Shown one piece after another: positions 55,738-64,000 of a stretch of DNA of 64,000 nucleotides. This DNA comes from Chlorobiaceae bacterium. GTDB taxonomy: Bacteria > Bacteroidota > Chlorobiia > Chlorobiales > Chlorobiaceae. The position numbers and the translations under genes are program-made. The notes below the pieces were generated by a model that saw only the letters and a program-made list of their open reading frames with translations, was not told the origin of the DNA and did no database searches. The stretch is from positions 124,001 to 188,000 of the forward strand of contig JAAXVR010000001.1 of assembly GCA_013335405.1 (NCBI GenBank), given 5' to 3'. Every line of letters begins with the position of its first letter. The stretch's first letter is position 1.

Positions 55738-57039
55738 ATGTCGTCGAGGGATTTAACCGAAAACGAGCTGCAGACAAGAGTTATCATCTATTCAGGCAAG
55801 GGGGGGACGGGAAAGACCACGATTTCTTCCTGCACGGCTGTCGCACTGGCCAGGCAGAACAAAAAAGTTCTTATCATGTCATCGGACCCCGCCCATTCGC
55901 TGTCCGATGTTTTCAATATGAAGATCAGCCGTAACGAGCCCCAGAAAATCGAGCACAACCTCTACGGGCTCGAGGTCGACACTATTTACGAGCTGAAGAA
56001 GAACATGTCCGGGTTCCAGAAATTCGTTTCTTCTTCCTACAAGAACAAGGGGATAGATTCCGGCATGGCCACCGAATTGACAACCCAGCCCGGCCTCGAC
56101 GAGATTTTCGCGCTGAGCCGCCTGCTCGACGAAGCGCAGTCAGGCAAATGGGATACCGTCGTGCTCGATACATCCCCGACCGGCAACACCCTTCGTCTCC
56201 TTGCCTATCCCGAGATCATCATCGGCGGGAACATGGGAAAGCAGTTTTTCAAGCTCTACAAAAGCATGTCGTCAATAGCGAGACCGCTGAGCGGCAATTC
56301 CATCCCGGACGACGATTTTTTCAACGAGATCAACCTTCTGCTCAAGCAGATGGAAGATATCAACAAGTTCATCCTGAGTCCCGAGGTCACGTTCCGACTT
56401 GTCCTGAACCCGGAAAAACTTTCCATTCTGGAGACGAAGCGGGCCTATACCTTCGTGCATCTCTACGGCATCAACATAGACGGGATTGTCATCAACAAAA
56501 TCCTGCCGACCTCCAAAACCGTTGGCGAATACTTCGAGTTCTGGGCGGACCTTCACAGCCGCTACCTCATGGAGATCGACAATTCATTTTATCCAACCCC
56601 GGTTTTCCGCTGCCAGCTCCAGAGGACCGAACCGATCGGTCCGGACGCCCTTCACGATATAAGCCGGAAGGTGTTCGGCGAACAGCATCCCGACAAGATT
56701 TTCTATACCGGCAAAAACTTCTGGATCGAGAGCAAGAAAAACGCTCTCACCGATGACCATCGTGAAATACTCTGCATCAAGATCCCCTTCCTCAAGGACG
56801 TCGAGGAGGTTTCCGTCGAGCGAATGGGCACGGACATTGTCGTGACCATCGACCGGGCGCAGCGCATCATCACGCTTCCGAGGGCTCTGTACAGCCTCGA
56901 GATGGAGAAATACTACAGGGAGGACAACCTGCTCAGGGTAGTTTTCAAGGAGACTCCGTCCGATAAGGAGGACAGCGAACTGAGCGTGAACAAGAACATG
57001 CTCGACAAGCTCCGCTCGATGAGAAAAATGAAGATTTAG
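55738..57039 (+). CDS. Get3d-like ArsA/TRC40 ATPase with C-terminal alpha-crystallin-like domain
   Basis: A 433-residue deviant-Walker ATPase. The start at ATG 55738 has AGGGG about 8 bases upstream. The P-loop is YSGKGGTGKTTIS with the signature Lys21 and Lys26, followed by MSSDPAHSLSDVF (A-type switch). The domain lacks obvious arsenite-binding Cys. The C-terminal part (about residues 335-420, beginning REILCIKIPFLKDVEEVSVE) matches the ArsA HSP20-like fold: alternating beta strands and RIITLPRALY. Proteins of this architecture (Get3d) are described in cyanobacteria, green sulfur bacteria and plastids. A role in targeting or protecting membrane proteins is suggested by homology, not known. 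Confidence 0.85.
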   Translation: MSSRDLTENELQTRVIIYSGKGGTGKTTISSCTAVALARQNKKVLIMSSDPAHSLSDVFNMKISRNEPQKIEHNLYGLEVDTIYELKKNMSGFQKFVSSSYKNKGIDSGMATELTTQPGLDEIFALSRLLDEAQSGKWDTVVLDTSPTGNTLRLLAYPEIIIGGNMGKQFFKLYKSMSSIARPLSGNSIPDDDFFNEINLLLKQMEDINKFILSPEVTFRLVLNPEKLSILETKRAYTFVHLYGINIDGIVINKILPTSKTVGEYFEFWADLHSRYLMEIDNSFYPTPVFRCQLQRTEPIGPDALHDISRKVFGEQHPDKIFYTGKNFWIESKKNALTDDHREILCIKIPFLKDVEEVSVERMGTDIVVTIDRAQRIITLPRALYSLEMEKYYREDNLLRVVFKETPSDKEDSELSVNKNMLDKLRSMRKMKI

Positions 57040-57176
57040 CTTCACGGCACGTGACCGGGAGAAGAAAAATAGCAGGGAAACAGTTTAAGTTTTCGCGGCA
57101 ATCTCGTATCTTCATTGTTTTAATTATTTGAAAAGGGTTTTTGCCCCCAGTTTCTGTTAAAGAATAAGCATATATC

Positions 57177-58058
57177 ATGTCCGAGAAAGCGCATTATGGT
57201 TTATTGAAAGGGAAAAAAGGCATTGTTTTCGGTCCTCTCGATGAAAGCAGTATCGGTTGGCAGATTGCCACGCATGCTTACAATGAAGGTGCCCGGATCG
57301 CCATATCCAATGTCGCGGCCGCCATGCGTTTCGGTAAAATCGATGAGCTTTCGGCATTATGCGGCAATGCTCCGGTAATCCAGTGCGATGCTTCGAAAAA
57401 TGAGGACGTTGACAGTTGTTTCCGGGAACTGAAAGAGACGCTGGGCGAGGTCGATTTTATTGTCCATTCGATAGGCATGTCGCAGAACATCCGCAAACAG
57501 TTGCCCTATGAAGATCTCAATTACGAGTGGTTCATGAGGACACTCGATGTTTCGGGCCTGTCGCTGCACCGTATTGTCTCATTAGCGCTCAAGAACGAAG
57601 TGATCAACGACGGCGCCAGCATCCTTGCGCTTTCCTATATAGCTTCACAGAGGAACTACTGGACCTACTCCGACATGGGCGACGCGAAATCGCTTCTCGA
57701 ATCGATCGTTCGCAGCTACGGTCCGAGGCTTGCCAGGAGAGGCATTCGCATTAATTCCATTTCCCAGAGTCCTACGTACACAAAAGCCGGCAGCGGTATA
57801 CCCGGTTTTGAAAAGATGTACGAATACAGCGATCTCATGTCACCACTTGGAAACGCTTCCGCCGAGGAGTGTGCCGAATATGCAATAACGCTTCTGAGCG
57901 ATCTTACCAGGAAGGTGACCATGCAGAACCTTTTCCACGACGGCGGGTACAGTTGCATGGGCGCTACCATTCCCATGATCAAGCTTGCCCACGAGGTGTT
58001 GACTGACAAGGAGCTGGCAGCAAGGGTAGGTCTCGACGAATTTTATTCCTCCAGGTAA
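57177..58058 (+). CDS. fabI: Enoyl-[acyl-carrier-protein] reductase (NADH), FabI
   Basis: FabI reduces enoyl-ACP at the end of each fatty-acid elongation cycle. The nucleotide motif is GPLDESSIGW at residues 19-28 (usually G-V-A-N-x-x-S-I-A-W). Active-site residues fit: Y154, Y164 and K171 in a Y-x(9)-Y-x(6)-K arrangement within ALSYIASQRNYWTYSDMGD. The late block GIRINSISQSPTYTKAG is present. The length of 293 residues is above the usual 255-270. Its substitutions in the N-terminal loop are typical of the divergent members. The enzyme is cytoplasmic and is the target of triclosan-type inhibitors. Confidence 0.9.
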   Translation: MSEKAHYGLLKGKKGIVFGPLDESSIGWQIATHAYNEGARIAISNVAAAMRFGKIDELSALCGNAPVIQCDASKNEDVDSCFRELKETLGEVDFIVHSIGMSQNIRKQLPYEDLNYEWFMRTLDVSGLSLHRIVSLALKNEVINDGASILALSYIASQRNYWTYSDMGDAKSLLESIVRSYGPRLARRGIRINSISQSPTYTKAGSGIPGFEKMYEYSDLMSPLGNASAEECAEYAITLLSDLTRKVTMQNLFHDGGYSCMGATIPMIKLAHEVLTDKELAARVGLDEFYSSR

Positions 58059-58097
58059 ACGCCAGAGGAACCGGAGTTGTAGCAGGTTTCCCTGTTA

Positions 58098-58349
58098 TTA
58101 CGCGACATTTGCACCGGCAGAAGCCCGGAAAATATCCGGTTTGCAACTTTCCCTGTCCGCCTCCAAGGCAGGAAAGGGGATATCGGACGTACGCATCTTT
58201 ATCCCTGCCTGGCTGTAATCAGCTGCAAACCGGGCAATATCTATCTTTTCTTTAGTATAAAGCTGCGGCCAGTCCGCAGGGCTTTGACCGTTTGCTGTTG
58301 TCCGGATGACTGAATCCGGGCCGGGCTTCTTTTTTATGCCGTCAGCCAT
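58098..58349 (-). CDS. Possible small hypothetical protein
   Basis: An 83-residue open frame beginning MADGIKKKPGPDSVIRTT, with a mixed, non-repetitive composition and codon use like neighbouring genes. There is AAAGG about 17 bases upstream of the ATG, too far for an ideal ribosome site. No family is recognised. It lies in the 362-base space between fabI and icd on the opposite strand. It might be a genuine small gene or a chance frame; the rest of the space shows nothing else. Confidence 0.35.
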   Translation of the reverse strand: MADGIKKKPGPDSVIRTTANGQSPADWPQLYTKEKIDIARFAADYSQAGIKMRTSDIPFPALEADRESCKPDIFRASAGANVA

Positions 58350-58390
58350 GCTGACATGGTTTTCCTTTATACCCTTTCAGATGGATCTGA

Positions 58391-60646
<2,256 letters not shown>

Positions 60647-60670
60647 GCAGTATCAGCCAACTTGAAGCAC

Positions 60671-60714
60671 CAGAAGAGGCCGTCCCGGAAGTAAAACCGG
60701 TACGGCCTCTTCTG
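60671..60714. terminator. Bidirectional stem-loop after icd
   Basis: CAGAAGAGGCCGT (60671-60683) pairs with ACGGCCTCTTCTG (60702-60714), a 13-bp stem with a GC-rich base and an 18-base loop. It lies 25 bases after icd and 5 bases before the end of the convergent gene. T tracts are poor, but the convergent position and strong stem support transcription ending here. Confidence 0.75.
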
Positions 60715-60718
60715 CTTT

Positions 60719-61408
60719 CTACCTGTTCGCCCGAATGGCTGCAGTATCGGCCCAGGCGAAGATGAAGGCTCCCGCAGCAAACTTCGCCGTGACTTCATCG
60801 ATCTCCGAAAGGGATACGACGAAGCACCCGTTGCTTCTGCCTGTCATCGGGCCATTGAGCGTAACGAGATTGAGCAGGATGTAGGCCGGGGAAATGTACT
60901 TTGCGGAGTGCAGTACAATGTCACGGACGTAAGCGCTGTCGTTCACTGCCGGCTCTAGCCCTTCAAGTCGCATTGCTTTTCCGTGATCACCGTAATACGT
61001 TTCCAGAACCTTGTAAAGCCCCAGGCTGCTCATGTTCGACTGTGGAATGTTGGAGAACGCAACAGGGTAGAGCATGCCGGTTTTTCGCCCGTGCGAGACC
61101 CTGTAGAATGTGCGGTATCCACTCTGCAGATCGATGAGAGCCATACGTTCGACATAGGAGGGTTTCGAATAATCCACGACGGCAAGGATGCGGGGATTTT
61201 CGTCGGGATGCATACCGCGGTAGCGGTGGAGAGCCGCGAATGCCTGTCTGAAAGCCTCGGTGGAAATTCTTTCGGGTGGCTGAAGAAGGGTGCTTCCGGA
61301 GAACAGGAGGGCCAGAGCAAGCACTGCTGCAGCGATGATTTTGATTGTCAGCCGTTTGTCAGCTCCACGTCTCTCCATCTCTTGCAAATGTTCACCGGTT
61401 TTTGACAC
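60719..61408 (-). CDS. Murein L,D-transpeptidase catalytic-domain-like protein
   Basis: A 229-residue protein with one N-terminal membrane segment or signal anchor (IIAAAVLALALLFSGSTLL, residues 23-42). The catalytic region is the YkuD_2-type: NMSSLGLYKVLETYYGDHG, then H167 in VRDIVLHSAKYIS and C195 in GRSNGCFVVSL. Such enzymes remodel peptidoglycan cross-links or attach proteins; here the domain is recognised from the Gly-Arg-Ser-x-Gly-Cys pattern. The likely location is the periplasm. ATG 61378 (M11) is another possible start. Convergent with icd. Confidence 0.85.
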   Translation of the reverse strand: MSKTGEHLQEMERRGADKRLTIKIIAAAVLALALLFSGSTLLQPPERISTEAFRQAFAALHRYRGMHPDENPRILAVVDYSKPSYVERMALIDLQSGYRTFYRVSHGRKTGMLYPVAFSNIPQSNMSSLGLYKVLETYYGDHGKAMRLEGLEPAVNDSAYVRDIVLHSAKYISPAYILLNLVTLNGPMTGRSNGCFVVSLSEIDEVTAKFAAGAFIFAWADTAAIRANR

Positions 61409-62138
61409 GGATCAACCCTGTAAAAAGAATACGGATAATTACGGGATTTTGTTTTGCCGGCGTCCTGATAATGCCTTCGAACCGATGTTTTTTGAACGTG
61501 TTTCGATGCCAATCTGATCAATTCAAGGAGGGTAAGAGAGCGATGTTTCGTGACCGCTCACGTTCGGCAACTGCCGCCTTGTCTCCCTGCACGGTTATGA
61601 GCAGAAGTACCGGGATTTTTTTGAAACGCTTCCTGTCCGTTTTGTCAGAAGGCCGTGCAGAAAAAGTATCCTTCAGGACAGCCTTCTGCCACCCATGATG
61701 CTTCTGCTGGCGGAAACGCTGTTGCGGTTCCGTCATCACCTGAATTTCAGCACAATAATTCCGGTCTGCAACCCGTGGTTGCTGAATTGCTTTTACAGCA
61801 GCAAGCGCTTCGAGGAAGTCATCTCTTTCGATCAATGCTGCAGTATCGTTTATCGTATCCCTTCTTCAGGATGGTAATTCATAACCTTGACTGTTTTATC
61901 CGTTTCATCCGATTATAAATCGAATCGGATATGCTCAGAAAAAGTTTTATCGATTGTAAATCTTTTGTGAACAATTATTCGGGCAGAATCTTGCACGGAG
62001 GCTGTAAATTAATGCTAACTGATTGATTTGCTTGATGTTGGGAAGTGTCTTCCGATTGTTAACAAAATTGATACAAAACATTGCGGTATATTCGTATCGA
62101 ATACTATGAAAGGAATCGATCAATAAACTATTTGTGAT
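61409..62138. other. Gene-poor junction entering an AT-rich region
   Basis: Nothing is firmly supported in these 730 bases. A strong AAGGAGG at 61525-61531 precedes ATG 61543, but only a 51-residue peptide results. On the opposite strand a 105-residue frame (61518-61835, TTG start) has coding-like codon use but no family. The base composition becomes visibly AT-rich after about 61890. GTATATTC at 62086-62093 is a possible -10 region for the next gene. This could be the scarred edge of an insertion. Confidence 0.35.
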
Positions 62139-62438
62139 ATGAGATACAAAGCTTTGAAATATGGTGAATATTTTGCCGGTACGATTATTTCATACAAGCA
62201 GAAAAGAGGATTGTTTGTTATTTTTAAAGAATGTATTGATCTGGAAAATTATGAATGGAGTGTAAAGCTGGAAACAGATTCCGGAATAATGCCGGGATCT
62301 ATTCTGGAATTCGAAGATGGTGTTTTATGTGAAATTGTAAAAAAGAGAAGTTCCGTTTACTATTTGAGGTTTCTGAAAAAAGAGTCGGATAAAAGCAGCA
62401 TATGGATAGCGAAAAATATAATGGCAAGCTCCAATTGA
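62139..62438 (+). CDS. Hypothetical protein in AT-rich island
   Basis: A 99-residue protein without a recognised family. It has beta-strand-like segments FAGTIISYKQKRGLFVIF and PGSILEFEDGVLCEIVKKRS, which loosely recall small beta-barrel folds such as those in QueA or PUA-like proteins; this is only an impression. No Cys pair, signal or membrane segment. Codons and base composition are much more AT-rich than those of the genes to the left. No good ribosome site is seen. It is followed 45 bases on by another orphan gene. Confidence 0.6.
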   Translation: MRYKALKYGEYFAGTIISYKQKRGLFVIFKECIDLENYEWSVKLETDSGIMPGSILEFEDGVLCEIVKKRSSVYYLRFLKKESDKSSIWIAKNIMASSN

Positions 62439-62483
62439 ACGGAATGCCTCTGAATTTCTGCAGATTGATCAAGTAATCAGGTA

Positions 62484-62732
62484 ATGATATTTCTGAATGA
62501 GAACGTTGGCGGCGACTATATCGAGGTCATAAGGATGAGGGTTTTGAAGGATATCTGGGATGCGAAAAAAATTGGTCGGAAGCCGAAGTCGATCGTTGCC
62601 TCTCCGAATAACTACCACCTTTGTTTAATAGCTTTTATGCATCAGGTGACGATTTCCGAAAAAGGGGTCGAGTTGCTGGGGGTGCCTTTTATTGTCGATC
62701 ATGGTATTACTGATATTCAGGTGCATTTCTGA
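62484..62732 (+). CDS. Hypothetical protein in AT-rich island
   Basis: An 82-residue protein without a recognised family, starting MIFLNENVGGDYIEVIRM. It has an AGG-type ribosome site a few bases upstream. The middle KPKSIVASPNNYHLCLIAFMHQ and the end VELLGVPFIVDHGITDIQVHF resemble, in style, short phage structural proteins; no firm match. It shares the AT-rich composition with the previous gene and is probably cotranscribed with it. Possible cargo of an integrated element. Confidence 0.5.
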   Translation: MIFLNENVGGDYIEVIRMRVLKDIWDAKKIGRKPKSIVASPNNYHLCLIAFMHQVTISEKGVELLGVPFIVDHGITDIQVHF

Positions 62733-63120
62733 CGATAAATCCTGTAAAAATACCGGATTTCTTTTCTCCCGGCAATTCCTTTCGGAAGAAAAACGCGCTC
62801 CGATAGACGTCGCTTTAAAAAAAACATTTTCCCCCCTGAATTGTTTGTTTGGACAGTATCTCGGATCTTTTATGTATACGTATATATATAAACCGGAGGA
62901 TCATTCGGTTTAACGATAATAAATCATGATAGAGTATATCGTGTTTGTTTCGTTTCCGGTGTTATGATGTAAAAGGATGGAAAGGTTATATTTTTATAGC
63001 ACACTCCGGAATGCCCCTTTGTGATATGATCGAACATTTTGGTGAGATAATTTTTATTCTGATCGTACATAAATATATCTGCATGAAATGAATATTGGAT
63101 AACTATTCCTCTTTTCAGCC
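62733..63120. other. AT-rich intergenic stretch
   Basis: No supported gene. AAACCG (62890-62895) and CGGTTT (62906-62911) can form a 6-bp hairpin after a TATATATATA run. A 73-residue frame overlapping the previous gene (62692-62913) is unlikely to be real, because it has no ribosome site and poor composition. The stretch may contain the promoter of the RadC-like gene. Confidence 0.35.
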
Positions 63121-63615
63121 ATGAAATCTCCTGATACCCTTCCGCTTTTCACTATCGAGGAACAGCATATCGTTATTCCTCGCTACTCGATAAGACTGGT
63201 CAGGGAAACAGAGGTTTATTACGGCAGAAGGAGAATCAAAAGTCCGGAAATGATCTGTGAGCTCTTCATGACGATAGGATTGCATGAAAAAGCAGGAGAA
63301 GAGTTTCATTCGGTGTATCTGAATACCAAAAATGAAATTATCGGTATGGAGATGATCAGCAAGGGAACCCTGAATGCTTCGCTGGTCCATCCGAGGGAGG
63401 TTTTCAAAGGGGCGTTGCTTGCAAATGCGAATGCGCTGATTCTTGTACACAATCATCCATCCGGACACGCAGAACCTGGAGACGCGGACAGGATGGTGAC
63501 GGAAAAGCTCGTGGAAGCCGGAAAGATACTGGATGTCAAAATCCTGGACCATGTCATTATCGCAAGCCGATCCTGTTACTTCAGCTTTTTCGAACACGCC
63601 CTTCTGAATTCGTGA
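63121..63615 (+). CDS. RadC-like JAB-domain protein (MPN only)
   Basis: A 164-residue stand-alone RadC C-terminal domain. The JAMM-type site is visible: E61 (GEEFHSVYLNTKNEII), H110-x-H112-P-S-G and D123. The residue usually Ser before x2-Asp is Gly120, which may weaken metal binding. The N-terminal helix-hairpin-helix region of full RadC (about 220 residues) is absent. Short JAB proteins of this kind are common in mobile elements and near phage or plasmid genes; their function is not established. It lies at the right edge of the AT-rich region. Confidence 0.85.
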   Translation: MKSPDTLPLFTIEEQHIVIPRYSIRLVRETEVYYGRRRIKSPEMICELFMTIGLHEKAGEEFHSVYLNTKNEIIGMEMISKGTLNASLVHPREVFKGALLANANALILVHNHPSGHAEPGDADRMVTEKLVEAGKILDVKILDHVIIASRSCYFSFFEHALLNS

Positions 63616-63667
63616 CCTTTCCGGAAAGGCATCATGCGTTATGTTCAATCCCAGTAAAGCCGGATTG

Positions 63668-64000
63668 TTATTTCCCGATTCGGCCGAGTGCAGAGGCTTC
63701 ATCGAGCCATTTTCTGCGCTGTCCGGTGTTCGAAGTCCTGATGGGGCCGAACTCGGAAATACGGACAGGATGTATGCCGCAGAAGTTCAGGATCGTGCGC
63801 TTCATCTGGTTGTGGCCGGGCATGCGGTACACAAGACGGTAATACCAGGGCGGGGTGTCCATCGTCACAAGCAGGCGGGCTGAACGGTTCGAAAGTAGAC
63901 GCTGCCATGAAACCGATTTCGCTCCGTCAAACCTGAACGCGAAACCGGGCAGGAAGAGTCGGTCGAAAAATCCTTTCAGGAGGGCAGGCGGCGCACCCCA
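63668..64000 (-). CDS. NAD(P)H-dependent oxidoreductase, flavodoxin-like fold (partial)
   Basis: The minus frame is open at the window edge and ends at TAA 63668-63670. It begins WGAPPALLKGFFDRLFLPGF, a typical NQO1/NAD(P)H-quinone-reductase block in which W-x-x-P-x-x-L-K-x-x-x-D is highly conserved. Later comes TMDTPPWYYRLVYRMPGHNQ and FCGIHPVRISEFGPI. About 110 C-terminal residues are present; the N-terminal flavin-binding half lies beyond the window. The likely role is two-electron reduction of quinones or similar acceptors. GC content returns to the usual level here, marking the end of the AT-rich segment. Confidence 0.82.
   Translation of the reverse strand, partial: WGAPPALLKGFFDRLFLPGFAFRFDGAKSVSWQRLLSNRSARLLVTMDTPPWYYRLVYRMPGHNQMKRTILNFCGIHPVRISEFGPIRTSNTGQRRKWLDEASALGRIGK

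Noticed and set aside
61518-61835. Minus-strand frame of 105 residues as a gene
   Set aside because: The start is TTG without a ribosome site and no family is evident. Codon use is acceptable, so it is only mentioned in the description of the gene-poor region.
62692-62913. Frame of 73 residues overlapping the end of the 82-residue gene
   Set aside because: No ribosome site, and its composition comes from AT-rich non-coding sequence; overlap with the better-supported gene.

Overview
The window reads as a chromosome segment of a green sulfur bacterium (Chlorobiaceae). The basis is a combination of genes, not a database match. It holds a FAD-dependent carotenoid-desaturase-family enzyme with a built-in Rieske cluster (probably CrtU), and a monomeric isocitrate dehydrogenase suited to a reductive TCA cycle. 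It also has an ArsA/Get3-type ATPase with an alpha-crystallin-like tail (a form associated with phototrophs), a small protein resembling chlorosome envelope proteins, a DksA-like protein without zinc cysteines (as in the Bacteroidetes/Chlorobi group) and a eukaryote-like IleRS. No species can be named from the sequence alone. About 57 coding features, one clear tRNA gene and one degraded gene are supported.

Layout. 1-6450: nucleotide-sugar operon for dTDP-L-rhamnose (rfbA, rfbC, rfbD, rfbB), then galE and a bifunctional manC, all on +. 6480-13150: candidate chlorosome protein, ileS (type 2, altered HIGH motif), dksA-like gene, purF on -, a membrane protein and tRNA-Ala(GGC). 13300-18200: ftsX, nfo, and a purN-queE-glycosyltransferase operon on -, then a long inverted repeat and a secreted PASTA protein. 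18200-19600: gene-poor, with dispersed-repeat-like sequence and a small protein ending like a phage-repressor HTH domain. 19600-31100: zupT, a DUF255 thioredoxin-like protein, an envelope cluster (DUF4019 lipoprotein, DUF2339, DUF3999), an arylamine N-acetyltransferase, a LysE exporter, a saccharopine-dehydrogenase-like enzyme, a rhodanese, a degraded radical-SAM activase and a DinB protein.

31200-43000: purH and queG (convergent, 1 nt apart), the crtU-like gene, a beta-lactamase-fold hydrolase, an MCE lipid-transport operon (mlaE-mlaF-mlaD), a PHP phosphoesterase, and the overlapping pdxJ-rdgB-uppP operon. 43200-50830: mutS2, pgsA-pgpA (phosphatidylglycerol), dxs (isoprenoid entry), yjbQ and a GH13 enzyme. 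51100-60650: pcrA/uvrD, an MJ1255-type glycosyltransferase, a nitroreductase, aat, the Get3d-like ATPase, fabI and monomeric icd. 60700-64000: an L,D-transpeptidase-like protein, then a visibly AT-rich stretch (about 61900-63120) with two orphan small proteins. A stand-alone RadC/JAB protein and the 3' part of an NAD(P)H oxidoreductase follow. The AT-rich stretch is the best candidate for recently acquired DNA.

Themes. Envelope biogenesis dominates: sugars, undecaprenyl phosphate recycling, phospholipids, lipid transport and peptidoglycan. Purine synthesis is represented by purF, purN and purH at separate sites, and queuosine synthesis by queE and queG. No complete new defence or mobile system is visible. 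The observations most worth following are the GVHH motif in IleRS, the Rieske insertion in the carotenoid enzyme, the Get3d-like ATPase behind a perfect 14-bp palindrome, the nested 17-bp inverted repeat at 17769-17832, the decayed radical-SAM gene and the AT-rich island.
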